A stretch of 64,000 nt of DNA. It comes from Tetmemena sp. SeJ-2015. Lineage: Eukaryota > Ciliophora > Spirotrichea > Sporadotrichida > Oxytrichidae. Under the pieces are notes generated by a model. It made no database searches and was not told the origin of the DNA. It worked only from the letters and a program-made list of their open reading frames with translations. How positions within the stretch are numbered: the first letter of the stretch is position 1; the number at the start of each line of letters is the position of its first letter. Shown piece after piece: positions 1 through 12,269 of the stretch. A program made the translations under genes and the position numbers. The stretch covers positions 124,001-188,000 of the forward strand of contig JAJKFJ010020864.1 of NCBI GenBank assembly GCA_027382625.1, written 5' to 3'.

Positions 1-3000
1 ATTCCTTTCCATAATAATTTCCTTTACAGCACTCAGTCCAAGTAGTTTTGAACCCTTCAAGTGCTCATATATAAATTAAGTTACAATTATGAAACAAATT
101 TCTTCATTATCTTCTAAGAACTCAAGAGCATCTTTAAAAAGTTTGCTCACCTGCTTTTCATCTTCCAGAGATTGCATTATTCCGATTCCTGACCCACCTC
201 CGAAAATATTCAAGTCATCTTTCATCAGATTTGCAAACTACTAAACAAATATATAATTACTGCTAGTTGATTCCCCCTTTCTGATAAAAGTCATCATACT
301 TTTTGAAGAGTATCTCTATCTCTGTTGATAGTTAATCCATATAATCATCGTAAACTTCTAGCACAAATTGAATGAACTATGCCTTTGATACTAAGTATAA
401 TCGCACCTTGCCCATGAAATCATTCTAAGTCAGCAGCAAAGATTGCAAGCTATACTGAGAAATCAATCCAAGAGAATCTCTAGACTTATTCTATGTCTCT
501 TTCTTGTCTTTAAATTCGTGATTCACTGAGTTCCCATAGAGTAAAATTTAATTTCTATTCTAAGTTAATTAAGGATGAGTGCATTATTTCCAGTTTGATT
601 AAGATTTGGGCTATGAGTAGCTATACTCTATCTTGCATTTTAGGATTTGTCTGAATCCTTGATATGAATATAGAAGTTCTAACCCATTTTTGGACTAGCA
701 CCATCAGTCCCTTATTTTATTAAATTCTGTAGAAAGTATCTTCTAAGGGCAGTAACTTCTGCCTGACTAAAGTTGATATTGAATCTATCTGTAAGAGCAC
801 TCACCATTTTCGAAAACCTCAGCCGTCCCTTGTCTTTGTAATCTATAGTATCGAGGAAATATTTCTAAGTCAAATCCAAACTTTGCTAACTTGGCTGTCA
901 TCTTCATCTGTGCTAACTCAAGGAACAACTGCTCATTTTCAAAATCTGTGTCTATTGAAGATACATCATCGTCTAAAAGTACATATTTACAAAAATTTTA
1001 TTATTAAAGTGGCCCAGGCTTGAGAGATTGCAAAAGCTTGATTACTACAGGGTTATCAACAGCACCTTAAGAGGAGGAGTACTTTTGACATCAACTCTAA
1101 TAAATCAAAGATATTAACTTGCCCTCCAGTGTTGAAAGCGTCTCCCACGAGATTCAAATCGATTCTTGATAGTCTTCTTACTGGAGACACATCTCCCCTT
1201 ATACTACCTGTTTTCATAAATTTATGGGAATATAGATATAAAAAAAATACACTCTATTTTCATAAGGCTTTGAGAGTCAGTGAAAATTATTTTTGCAAAA
1301 ATACAGAGATGCTGCTTATTTATTGACCATGCTTTGCTTACTGAGGGATAGGAGTTACCCAAAGCATTTAGCAATTAAATTGCATACTAGTTATCCTTCT
1401 CAGAATACCAATATATTCTCTGCATTAAATTAGAACTATTAATTTAAAGTTTTAGCATTATTTAATCGTAGTTCCTCTAGGCAATATTTCTAAGTCCATA
1501 TTAGGTGAGCAAGAAATCGAATAGATACTCTTTGAATTCGAATATCTTCCTCACATTGGATAATAGCAGTAAAATTTATTTTTAACATGAGGTTGATAAT
1601 TAGAATTCAACTACTACAGTTGATAGTATTGGCTGCTCTCATTGACTTCAAATCTAACCATCTCTTCCATCGCAGTCTCAACCAACTTGAGAATAGCTGG
1701 GTCTCCTAATTTTTAATTGTACTGCTATAGACTTGAGTTTGTAGAGATCCCAACCGCTACTGACTAGTTTTATACTCCGTTAGCCAAAAGCATATTTCTT
1801 GACAAGTTTAGAGCAGACTACTTAAAATAAAAAAATTAATGAAAGAGGGAACTTAGCTTCGTTTTCTAAAGACTGTTTAGGCATAATAAGAACTTTGCGA
1901 TTATTAACTATAGTACCTCTCCTTTTGTTGCCTTAGCCAAGCATTTAATCTGCTATTGAACTAAATGGCTCTTTGATAAGTGTGAGCTGTGTTTAAACAC
2001 CTTGATCAGTAAGTGAGGCAATACCTACTCCGAGAGCCCTTGTAGCAACAGGCTCTGGGTCTCTCTTAAATTTTAATTGAATCATCGTATTCATTAAAAT
2101 AAATTGAAATTACTTTTGCATGTTCTTCAGAGCCTACTTTTCCCTCTCTCTTTGCAGCTTCATCATCATTTTATTGTCTGAATCAGATAAAACTAAAAAA
2201 TGTATTAAGATCTTCCGCACTTGGAGCAAACTAAACCATCCTTCTTATCTTTAGTCTAATTATTTCCTAGCAGGTTCAAATGAGGTCTGACTTCTACTTG
2301 ACTGCTCATTGGCTTTGGAGGGCTCTTCATTAAATCATTAGAGTTCATAAGGTGAGTGACCTGAGGTTCCCCAGCAGTAGGCATTCTCTCAAATACTTTT
2401 TGAATTCTCACGACTACTCTTTCCTCTGGTTGCGGAGGCTTAAGAGAAGTATTAGAAGAGTCCTTATTCAGCCTGTTATTAGTATCTAAGAGACTGCTTT
2501 AATTTTGCTCTGAGGGAACAGTGGCCTTCCTCTTCCTTATCTTGATGACTCTAGGCTAATTTCTTTTGTTTTGATCTTCTAGCCTCTTTTCATCTTCCAA
2601 TTTGTGAACAAGTTAGGATATGTTTTTGATTGACTCTATCTAAGGCCTAAGTTCAAGGGTTCTCTCATCGCACTCATCCAAATAAGTAGCTAATTCATCT
2701 AGCATGCTTTTTAGCATATCATAGTCTGGGTTCCTATTCAGCATATAAAATAAAAAGTAAAGAGATGTGTACAAAGTTTGAAGCATCGATATCTCGCTAT
2801 CTCTGTGTCTGAGAGTATCCTCAACTCTTTCCTTATCTCTAATCAGCCTTTCTAGAGAAAGTTTAAGTCTCTCTAATTCCTATTCCTTAACCACTAAATC
2901 CTACTTCACCTTTTCTTCTAAGTCTTTCCACCGTTTTTCAAATTAAATAGTCAGGAAGTCACTCTAATTTGTTGACTATTCAACTACCTTTTTCACTTTA

Positions 3001-3045
3001 TCTTCACAAAAAGCATCAAATTAATGCTAAGTAAATTAGCAGAAT
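1..3045 (-). CDS. EF-hand/coiled-coil protein, 3' part outside window
   Basis: Read on the minus strand with TAA/TAG as Gln. From about 3045 downward comes a charged coiled coil (KRWKDLEEKVKQDLVVKEQE, then RLIRDKERVEDTLRHRDSEI), then a Pro/Gln-rich linker and a CSKCGRS motif. Further on are helices such as GDPAILKLVETAMEEMVRFE, and near 700-900 an EF-hand-like pair (IDYKDKGRLRFSKMVSALTD, preceded by a DTDFENEQLFLELAQ stretch). The frame continues off the left edge (KLFKDALEFLEDNEEICFII near 80-160), so the 3' end is missing. Several frame changes, for example near 1690 and 1030, mark introns, IESs or indels I did not all resolve. I do not recognise the protein; EF-hands suggest calcium binding. 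No start codon is clear, because a TGA lies just upstream in frame. It may be one gene with the next entry. Confidence 0.6.
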
Positions 3046-3139
3046 TTATTTCACATCAATTTAAAATTATAAATAGTTTTATTTATTTTGTCGTCTTTAG
3101 AAATATAATAAATTATTTAACTCCAATATATTATGAAAT

Positions 3140-5780
3140 AGTAAATTAAAAAGGTTAATTTATAAAATGACAGCATTAATTTGATCTAGCCAGAGAAAAG
3201 TCCAAACTGAGATTGCTTAGAGAACTCATATTTAAATACACTTTTTGAAATAAATGCTAATTTAAGAACTTAATTAAGCTAAGGGTTGTTAATCTGTCTA
3301 AAAAGTACTCTGAATAACTTTTAAATTTCATATGCATGATAATTAAAACTCTAAAACTGCTCTTCAATCTCCAAAAGTAAAAAATAAAATCATTTAGAAA
3401 TATCTCTTCCTAATTAAATGTATTTTTCTGCATTTGCAAAGTTTTAAGACCCAAAAGCTTATCAATCAAGTCCATGACAAGTATAAGATTATCTGAATTT
3501 TACTAAAGAATGTTAGTAGAACTTTCAGCTGCACTTTACTTTTCTTTTAAAGACTTCAGTTGACTCTCTATTTTAAATAAAGAGAACAGAATTAACAATT
3601 ATATTGGGATAGTCAAGAAGTTAAGCTAAGAATAGGGATTAGAAGGGATCTTTATGTTTCTTTTCTTTGTTGAGCAGTCTTCTACTGATGAAAGAGAGCC
3701 TTTACTACTTCTTAGTGGGAGTGTGTCTTGAGATCTTGATAAGCTTTACTTCATATTTAAGTTTATATTCTTGGGACTAAATAAGATATACAAGAATGAC
3801 TTTATGAATAAGCAGGCTTGATGATTTCTCTTAGGTTCTCACTTGACTAGTTGATCTTGCTTTATTCCTTAACTTATCTTGTCTACTTTATCAGATTAGT
3901 CTTATCTCTTACCATAATTTTAAATGTCGACATCTCCTCCAAATACCAAATCTAGATTAAATCTCATTTCAAATTTTGCTTGCTCCCCAAAGAATTACTA
4001 GTTCAACTATTCTGTAATGCTTAAAAGCTTTTGATAGTCACCTGATCTAAATAATGCAAAAATTTACTCTGAATTTAAAATTATTATCCCTAGAGAAGGT
4101 GATCTCTCATAACTTGGTTGATAACATGGTCTATCTTTTCGTCTTACTCTTCCTTAAAAATGGCATTCTCCTCCATCAAGAATCTTAACTTATTGCCAGA
4201 AGTTACTGATCTCTAATTTTAAGCAGATTTTAAAGAATGCTTATAACCGAGACCTAAACTTCTGAGCTATTGATCTTTTTTAGCACCCATCGTCCCATAG
4301 TGAGTATTATTTTGGTTCAGAGTCTTTCCACTCTATTCTTAAATAGTAGCAAAATATTCATGAGTTTTATTTAAAAAAATATCTTAGTGCTGTTGTAAAT
4401 TTTGTCTGTTAGTAGGATAGCTGGTGGTAGCAAGTTGCGATCGGTTCTACTTATATCTCTTTATGTTAAAGCTGTTTGCAGTTTGATAAGCACTCTTAAG
4501 CGCGTTTTAGTTTTTATCTCCTCTTGATGTGCCAGTTAAAGTCAAGGTGTTAGTATTTTGAGAGTGAGCTCTTATATTCATGTAGAGTTCCCCTTGAGAA
4601 GGATTGTTATCATAGGTCACAGTTTAATTCTAGGTCTTTTATTCTCCGAAATCAGCAAAGTTTTTATTTATAAGAACGTTTTAATCCCTTTGCTTTAGGG
4701 CTTCATAGGTACCTTTAGTATTAGATACTATAATTTAGGGATTCATGAAATCTTTTTCTTGTTTTTCGAGTCTATCCTATTTTATGCGTGAGGACCCTCA
4801 TATAAATGCGCTTTAGGGAAACCAGAACTATAAAATGGTATAATAAAAATAAATCTGATAGTGATACTGTTTCTTTAATCAAATGAGTAACTGGAAGGCA
4901 AGTCTTCCCTCTGCATATTCTATAAGTTCATATTGTTTGCAGCCTATATTTGATTCCTTAATGATTTTTCGGCTTAGTAATTTCTTGATTTATCGGCGAG
5001 AGTTGTAGTTGAAGCATAATTCAATAGGAAGGTATTTAGATCCTTCCTGTCTTTTTCTATTTCAGTCACTCCAACTAAACTCTTCTTCAAATTTAGCTTC
5101 CCGAAATTGTTTAAAGTCGTTGAGGCTTAAATAAACTAGGAAAAATAAAAAGGCACTAGGATCTTGTTAGACACTCTGATATGCTTGAGGAAACTAGCTG
5201 TATTAAGTTCTGATTGATGGATCTAATTTGCCTTTCAATCTTGATTATAAAAGAAGAAAGTATAGATTATTAGCTAGATTAAATTTTGATTTTTAGTGAG
5301 CAGTTTAGAATTGATTCTTAGGACGTTTTATACCTTTTGCATTTGGACCCTCTAAGTAGCTCTCATCTATCTCCAACAAGGAAGATAAGCTTTTGTTGTT
5401 ATTTTCTATTTCAAAGGCTGAAAGATTTAGATTTCTGGCTCCGCTGTTAAAGTACTATGGAAACTGATTTTTGTTACTTTAAGTCAAACTCTAATTATAA
5501 CCTAGAGAAGCTGGAAGTTGAGAAGTATTTTACTGCCCTTTAATTTTATCTTGTAACAGTATTTCATCTCTTGTTGGTTTTAACTGTCTTGCTTTGTTAA
5601 ACTAACCATAGGCTGTTTAAGACTACTTTTGAGTGAGATTATAAAGGATAAACTAATAAAATAAAGAAATGTGATTGGAGTATGCTTGGTCTTTTCCTCT
5701 GTTTTGATTCATCTCTATTTACTTCATCGAATTAAAAATATCCATTCATTTCAATCTAAAAATTAGACTTTGACTACTGT
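3140..5780 (-). CDS. hypothetical Ser/Asn/Gln-rich protein
   Basis: The minus strand stays open for long stretches under the ciliate code. Near 3180-3400 it reads EIEEQFQSFNYHAYEIQKLF followed by RVLFRQINNPQLNQVLKLAF. Near 4090-4320 it reads NTHYGTMGAKKDQQLRSLGL and then EENAIFKEEQDEKIDHVINQ. TAA/TAG codons are dense, as expected for a Gln-rich disordered protein. No domain is recognised. An AT-rich gap at 3050-3140 separates it from the EF-hand gene downstream; this could be intergenic, an intron or an IES. Start and stop are approximate. Confidence 0.4.
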
Positions 5781-5789
5781 TTCGAGACT

Positions 5790-6660
5790 ATAGTTTAATT
5801 GATTTATAAATAAATTGAAACTTAAACTTGAATTTTGCTTTAGATGATTCTACTTCGATTTGAGTGATCATCATCTGAATTCTTGTAGTTATTGTCATTT
5901 TAAGTATTGGGTTCTTAATTTGGGAGATCTGGAGTGTGCTGTGAGTATCGATGCTCCAAAAGAATTTGATTGTCTCTGTACTGCTGGTGATAAAGAGAAT
6001 CATTTTCGTTTTAAGCGTTATTGCTCAAAATAAATACTTAAAAATTAAAAAAATAAATATAAGATGCTGTTATGACTTTTCATTTCAGTTTTATAATAAT
6101 TTGATTAGGTATTTCTCTCTTAGATCTTATTACTAAACTTCTTGAATAACCTAGATAAAGGTAAAGAAAAGATTGAGTAAAATTATTAAGTCTCAGAAAA
6201 CAATAATTTAGGTTTTTGTAATTCAAAAAGTAGTCCTTCAGATTATTGGAATAAATGTGTATGATAAATTTACTAATGGAAGATTATAATTAGAAAAAAA
6301 TTATTTTCTCATTTGAGGCTCATAGTTCTTGTCAAAGATGCTCAAATAATAATCATCAAAGCATATGCAGCTGGTGTGATATCTAAAAATAATTTTACTA
6401 TTGAGGCATCCACAGCGCCTTACTGTTAATTAAATGAGAGCTCCTTTCAATTTCTTTCTTATTTCTAGAGTAAGATTAGAAATAAAAGACGCAAATAAAA
6501 TTAAAAAAAAACAATTACCACTTATCATTTCTATAAAAAAAATCTTGTAATAAAATTATAAGCTATCGTAAACTAAAAGCCAGACAATACAATTCTTATA
6601 AATTTAATACTTCGCTATTATACTGATTTGTTTTATTCTCAAATTATAAAATGAAATTAA
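5790..6660. other. AT-rich intergenic DNA
   Basis: Mostly A+T with homopolymer runs. The short frames on both strands have no conserved motif and low-complexity composition. I see no gene here. Confidence 0.5.
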
Positions 6661-6663
6661 TAT

Positions 6664-7000
6664 AATTAGAGAGCTGCTAAAAAATATCCGGATGCACCTT
6701 CGTGGCCACAAGACTTCAGAAATTTAGAAGAATTCAACCAGTTGATATAAATAGATGCGCACAATTGGATTCATTCAATGAAGAATAAATCTTAAGCTGA
6801 CAACCAGCTTTAGTTTGAATAAATTCATTTTAATATTTTAGGCAATACACATTTTTTACAGTGGATATCAATAGGAAATTTACTTGCAATATAAGAGGTC
6901 TCAAGCGATTAAGTTTTATTGGGAGTTATAAAAAAATAAATTTATGTCAAGTTTAAATTATTAAGTTTCACATTTTAAGACTAATTTTTATATTTTAAAA
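6664..7000 (+). CDS. ORF fragment or orphan MDS
   Basis: An open plus-strand frame reads AAKKYPDAPSWPQDFRNLEE followed by FNQLIQIDAHNWIHSMKNKS, then becomes AT-rich. Composition and residues look like real protein for about 80 codons. No start codon lies in this frame just upstream and no partner exon was found. It could be an exon, an isolated MDS of a gene split between loci, or a decayed gene. The DNA motif ATAAGAGGTCTC near 6894 recurs at about 9239. Confidence 0.35.
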
Positions 7001-7160
7001 ATTAAAGAATTATATAAAAAATATTTTGAAGTTATTTTGATAACGAAGTTATCAAAAATAAATGACAATATTTTTATTTTACTAAATAAACTAAAGGGAA
7101 ATTGAGACTACAGTCATTATTTTATTTTTGTAAACAAAATTTGAATATAAGTATAATTTA

Positions 7161-7598
7161 ATGTTTGAAGAATTCAATAAATTTTTCGAGGGTTAGAAGT
7201 TATTAAGAATAAAACATCTCTAATAACTCGGAAGATGCTAATTAGAAAGAGATAAAAGATAAGAGGGAAGACTTTTGGCGAAAACATTCGGTGATTTTGA
7301 GACTTTAAACTAAGTTATATCTTAAAACTGGGTATTTCAAAAGAAAGAAGAGGATTACAAGTCTTAGTTATAAAAATAAAAGCAGCTTTATAAACTACAA
7401 GGAGAAGCAAGCTAAAAGCTTAACAGATCAATGTAAGAGCTTGACAGTGAAGGATTTGCATATTTTCTTCTAGATTAGCAGGATTTAGAAAAGGCAAAGC
7501 TACTTCAAGCTAAAGGGTATTACATTTATGAATTATTTAAGAGTAAGAGAAGTCGTTTCTATAATAGCAATATATGTTTTCCTCATCAGGATAATTGA
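7161..7598 (+). CDS. small hypothetical coiled-coil protein
   Basis: ATG at 7161 opens a 145-codon frame ending at TGA 7596-7598 when TAA/TAG are Gln. The product starts MFEEFNKFFEGQKLLRIKHL and is rich in Lys, Glu, Gln and Leu, with a coiled-coil pattern (YKSQLQKQKQLYKLQGEASQ). The same frame stays coding-like after the TGA for about 40 codons (KEKLSRYINSEIYAGITKES), so the gene may be longer, with an intron or IES around the TGA. No family recognised. Confidence 0.45.
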
Positions 7599-7744
7599 GG
7601 TAGCAAGGAAAAGCTCAGCCGTTATATTAATTCAGAAATTTATGCTGGAATAACTAAAGAATCCTTTTATTTTTGCATTTAATATCTTCCTGAGACCATT
7701 GGATCTGATTGCTGATAACTCTAAGAATGGCTAAATATAGCATA

Positions 7745-9188
7745 AATTCATCCCATAGTTTTCCCAAAAATAGAGTAGTAGAGATCAGCAGCTATGTATG
7801 ACATGTAATTTGCCATTTTCTAAACACCAAATTGAAAAGGAAATCCTACTCTCCAATAAGAATAATCTGCTATCCTCAAATTCTTCAACATTTTATTTAA
7901 AATTGAATTTAAATTTATTAAAAATATAGAGTTCAATAATTTTTATCTCTCAGATTAAATGATTTTACATATATCACAAAATTATAGAATTATCGGTTTT
8001 AATGAAATGATTTTTTTAAAGAATAGTATTATTAAATTTGCAACAGAATTGGTTAGTCTCACTATTCATGACAAACTTTGAAGAAGATATTCTGACAATT
8101 TTAATTAAATTTATAGGCTTTATTTTTCTTATTTTAGAGCTGACTTGGAAGAACCTCTCTTACAGAGAAAAAGACAAATTACAACTTTAAATACTTATTA
8201 TGAAGAGTTTACTTGCCCCATATGCTTTATGAGAAAAAACATGGATTCTGAAGAATTGGTGTACTTAAATTGCAAGCACTACTTTTGCAAAGAAGTTTAA
8301 TTTATTTATTTTTTATAGAATGTATCGTGGATTATTTTGAAACTTAAGAATCTAAATGCTTCAATGGTAGAATAAAGTGCCCTCAGTATGGATGCTAAGA
8401 GTATATTTATCACTTCTAATTTCAGAGATATTTAAAAACATGAAAGATTTAAAAAGCTTGAGAAAATAATTAAAAGGTAGAGCATCCTTATGGACCCGAG
8501 AAAAAGATTTTGCATATTTTAAGGTTGTGAAGGAGTGATTTCTCTCAATGAAGATTAGAATTTTAGTTTTTGGACTTCAACCGATAACTTCGTTTTAAAT
8601 TGTCCTTACTGCTTCCGAGATTAATGCATCAAGTGCTTATATTTGTATTTATATTATTAAGCTAAAATCCCAGTCATCCTAACAAATCCTGCAATGATAC
8701 TCTTTAATCTTAGTTTTAAAGTGCTATGTATAATTTTGGTTTCAACAAATGCCCTTAATGCTGGAGTCCTGTTGAGCTTTATTACGCCGGCTGCAACAAC
8801 TTTACTTGCAGCATGTGCTACTACAATTTTTGTGGTTGCTGTGGAGTTGATATGAAAAACTGGTCGCATAAGTAACCGATCTACTTATTTACTTACTTAA
8901 TTTAATTTACTTAAATTATTGATGATTATATTTTCATGTAAGAAGATGCTTAAACTTAAAAGCGACTATTTAAAGTAGGCTATGTTGCTTTTGCTCTCAA
9001 TAAACTTGCTGCCGCTTATTGTTCCACTGCAAGTTTTAGCTTTTGTGACTTTTAGTTGTTTGTTCTTTCTGTTTTTCGATCGAGCATTAAACGTGACCTA
9101 ATGCTATTATGTGCCTTTGCTAATATTGAGAAAATCAGTGAATAAGTCAATTAATTCAAATAGATTTATGTAACAGCCATTTAATTGA
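7745..9188 (+). CDS. RBR-type (RING-IBR-RING) E3 ubiquitin ligase
   Basis: Three Cys/His clusters appear in RBR order. RING1 at about 8190-8395 reads EEFTCPICFMRKNMDSEELV, then LNCKHYFCKE/CIVDYF and a CPQYGC pair. The IBR at about 8495-8635 reads RFCIFQGCEGVI and later NCPYCFRDQCIKC. RING2 at about 8750-8880 reads KCPQCWSPVELYYAGCNNFT then CSMCYYNFCGCCG, including the Cys expected to carry the ubiquitin thioester. A hydrophobic stretch near 8985-9090 (AMLLLLSINLLPLIVPLQVL) suggests a C-terminal membrane anchor; stop TGA at 9186-9188. A 26-nt IES (8295-8320) and a 25-nt intron (8401-8425) interrupt it. A Cys pair near 7795 (LCMTCNLPF) may belong to the N-terminus; the start is not fixed. Family assignment is strong, substrate unknown. 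Confidence 0.8.
8295..8320 (+). other. 26-nt IES in the RBR ligase, pointer AGAA
   Basis: AGAA at 8291-8294 is repeated at 8317-8320. Removing one copy with the intervening AT-rich DNA joins TTTTGCAAAGAA to TGTATCGTG and restores the RING cysteine (FCKECIVDYF). The GT-AG pair inside would leave the wrong frame, so this fits an IES better than an intron. Confidence 0.75.
8401..8425 (+). other. 25-nt spliceosomal intron in the RBR ligase
   Basis: Starts GTATAT and ends TTTCAG. Splicing joins TGC TAA GA to A GAT ATT and continues the frame into the segment before the IBR (DIQKHERFKKLEKIIKRQS). Very short introns are usual in ciliates. Confidence 0.7.
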
Positions 9189-9239
9189 TTTATTGATAAT
9201 CGGGGTTTGATAAGCGGCTTCTTAATTCAAATACAGTAT

Positions 9240-10080
9240 AAGAGGTCTCCCCCTAGAAATATAGTACATTATTGAAACCAACTTTGACTATTCACTTTTA
9301 GATTTAGCAGCACCTCTCCGCTCTTAACTAGCCTGCACTCCATTCTGCTTTCTTATTCCACTTTCTTCAGTTACTCCACTCTTCTCACCTTGCTTTCATA
9401 TCTTCGTATTTTGGGACATAGATGGCTTTCTGAGGATGTTTTACCGATGCGCCAAGGACCACGCCTAAGGATATGCAGTTTTCCATTGTCACTCGCTTTC
9501 CAATTGCATTCTATAATGTGGTTTGTCAAAGCCTTAGAATGGTTCAAGAATGAAGCCATCTTGATTCTAACTCTAAATTCCTAAGCGCTTTAATATACCT
9601 CGCCAATTCGCACCATATACACCTCGCCAATTCGCACCACATTTGCCTCGCCTATTCGAACCAATTAATTCGATCATTTGCGAACTTACAATTCTAAGAA
9701 GAGCTGCACTTGCGAGTATAGCACCTATTACTATGGTATCTGCTCCTCTAATGTGCCTAGCTTTTTGGTGCCATCATGAATCTGGTCCAAAGATCTATAT
9801 GTATGAACTAAGCCAACTTGATTGATTACCTCAACGCGGAGATGTTTATAAATACAGCTTTTTCATGTTCACGAGGCTTGCATTGAGGTAAGTCCACCCT
9901 GCTCCACGGTGAACAAAGCAATGCGTGAGATCAGCTCCATGGACTGGCAGCCAAAATGATAATGCCTTAGTACATGCTTGAAGCAAATGTATTCGAAGAG
10001 CTTGACCAAGACATCTGTTTCTAAAAGCGGCCTCTTAGAATGAGATATAGATTTTTGTCTGATTCGCAAACGACTTCCAT
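9240..10080. repeat. GC-richer non-coding segment with 24-bp tandem repeat
   Basis: This block has visibly higher G+C than its neighbours. It holds three tandem copies of a 24-bp unit at 9597-9620, 9621-9644 and 9645-9668; the first two begin ACCTCGCCAATTCGCACCA and the third is diverged. Frames of 60-66 codons occur on both strands but none matches a family I know. It could be a decayed mobile element or a germline-limited repeat. Confidence 0.5.
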
Positions 10081-10688
10081 TCTTGTACTAGATTAATAAA
10101 ACCCAAATTTTAATTACGTAAATACTAAATAACCAGCTGTTAATTTAAGCATTTTTACAATTTTTAACATCACCTTGATTTTCTCAATAATATGGTTCTT
10201 AATCAGTTTAATCCTCTCTTTGCCAGGAGGGTTAGTAGCAGCTGCTTTTAGTTTGCCATATGTAAATCACAACTTTTAAAGTTTTATATCTATTAAAGTT
10301 TAAAACGTTTATTGGTCACTCATTACCTACAGATTAAAGACTTTATAAGGCAAATCAATTACTGGAAAACTAAGAATAGAAGCCTCTTGTATTATAAAAA
10401 CAGAAGTTAATGATTTTCAATTTGCAATCATTCAATTACTTTTTACCTTAAAGAAGAAGTAATGAAATAAAAAAGTTAAAAACTCTTAAGTATCATTCAA
10501 CTATAAAGTTTCAGTTTAGTAAATATCGAATTATATGATAAGGACCTATTTAATTTTAATCCTTTATCTTCACGATATGATCCCTAATATCTCAAGAGAT
10601 CTCAAGTTTGAATATATACTCTGATAACAAAGCTCTACTTAAGTTTTCAATAGATAGAGAATCCAAAAACTCACAGAGTCATTTCCTC

Positions 10689-12259
10689 TCATTGATGAAC
10701 ATCGTGTTCACACTGAAGCTTATTAGTTTGAGCTTATTCAATACTTTCAACTTAAATAGTTGAGTGGTATAAATTGTACTTCTTTCTGAGTATTTTATTA
10801 GCTTTGGCTAGAGTTTTCTCTGAGTGGGTGGAAATTATGTGAGCGCTGAGAGAAAACTTATTGATACTAATCGCCCACACATGCAGATCATGTATTGCAA
10901 CCACACCTTCTATTTTCTTCAAGTTCTCTTCGATTTCATTTATCGAGAGATGAGAAGGGGTGCCTTCTAATAATACTAAGATTGTTTATGATCCTACTTA
11001 ATTATAATAACACATTTGTGCATTCTTTAACGACAGGAAGAGTAGTAAAGAGAACAATAATCGAGAAAAAGTAAGTACAGATGGGATCAGCAATTTAAAG
11101 ATGGGGCCAGAAGTAGATTATTGCAGCAGCGATGATTACACCAACGCTCATTATCATATCTCCGAGAACGTGCAAGTAGGCACTTGTCACGTTTATGTTC
11201 CAAAAATAAATAAATTAAATCCATCTCTTTTCTTGAGTAGCTTCATCGGTCTCACTACTCATATGAGAATGCTTAGAAGAATCAGAATGAGAGTTTTTGT
11301 GCTGATTTGGATGATGATGCTAAACATTTTGACTTTCTAAGAGTCCTTGAGCGAGGTTAGTATCTGTCACCCCGTATTTAACTTACTTCTGTTCTTGTCT
11401 TTGCTCCTAATGAGAGTGCTTGTGACCTTTTTCGTGATCGTGATGATGATCATGAACTTTGCCATTAGGATCACTGCCAGTTGTGTGACTATGCTTGTGA
11501 TTGTGTTTTTCTTCTCCATGTTTGTGAGCATGACTGTGGCCATGACCCTCTTCACCGAGATCATGGTCATGGCCCCCTCCAAGATGATAGTGCCCATTGC
11601 CAGAGTGAAGGATTTTCATCTGAATAAGATTGAAGATAAGACCCATTACTGCTACTATGAGCATAGTTCCTCCTTAAACCTCAAGAGGTGAGAGTATGCG
11701 CATAGTTGCTTCTTGCACCAACCAAATAGTCAGGCCCCACAAGAAGATTATGCTAACTAGGGTTCCAAGAATCTCAGCTCTATGATACCCGAAAGAGTGC
11801 GAAGGAGTAGCTGGTTTCTCGGCCAGAATCATAGACACTATAGAGATAGCAAAGCCAACTAAGTCAGAGGCGAGATGGGCAGAGTCTGTGAAGATTGCTA
11901 TTGATTGTGCCAGGTAACCACCAATCAATTACGCCACAATGAAGAAGACCGAAACCACAGAAACTACAACCAACTTAAAATTCAATCTTACTTTTGTAAA
12001 ATTAAATTAATTACAACTTTTTCTTGGCTTCTCTGGTTTGAGCTTAGTTCTCTAACTTCAAAGCTTCGAAATCCTTGAAAGGCAAGTACATACTCGATTC
12101 AGCATGAACTAGGGAATGCTTCTCGTGAGAAGTTTGAATGGAAAATAAATAATAATATTCAACAACAATTGAATGTTTGTCATAGATAGCTTTTATTCTT
12201 TGAAAATGCTGATAGGTTAAAATTGTATGAAAAGGTTTGAGGTTTAGTTGAGGGCTCAA
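10689..12259 (-). CDS. cation diffusion facilitator zinc transporter (ZnT/SLC30-like)
   Basis: The minus strand encodes a CDF transporter that exports zinc from cytosol into compartments or out of the cell. Helix II carries the metal site AIFTDSAHLASDLVGFAISI (HxxxD pattern). A long His-rich loop follows (GHYHLGGGHDHDLGEEGHGH, later HDHHHDHEKGHKHSH). Helix V carries the second site YLHVLGDMIMSVGVIIAA and is followed by YFWPHLQIADPICTYFFSII. The C-terminal cytosolic domain (EGTPSHLSINEIEENLKKIE, then HDLHVWAIS) ends CEHDVHQ at TGA 10689-10691. Two IESs interrupt it (11977-12019, 10974-11010), and removing each restores exact family sequence. The Met at 12259 is the most upstream; a later Met in MYLPFKDFEALKLEN may be the true start. 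Length fits the family. Confidence 0.9.
10974..11010 (-). other. 37-nt IES in zinc transporter, pointer TTATTA
   Basis: TTATTA (minus) at 11005-11010 and 10968-10973 flanks an AT-rich segment. Excision joins ECTNVLL to EGTPSHLSINEIE in frame. The GT-AG alternative inside would shift the frame. Confidence 0.75.
11977..12019 (-). other. IES in zinc transporter, pointer AAGTTG
   Basis: On the minus strand AAGTTG occurs at 12014-12019 and 11971-11976. Excising one copy with the intervening AT-rich 37 nt joins EAKKK to LVVVSVVSVFFIV, the start of the first membrane helix, in frame. Confidence 0.75.
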
Positions 12260-12269
12260 AATTTTATTT

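Noticed and set aside
9371..10069. Transposase gene in the GC-rich segment
   Set aside because: The frames are short, on both strands, and show no DDE, zinc-finger or tyrosine-recombinase motif.
11367..11691. Plus-strand Met/Val/Thr-rich ORFs over the zinc transporter
   Set aside because: They are antisense shadows of the His-rich loop of the minus-strand transporter.
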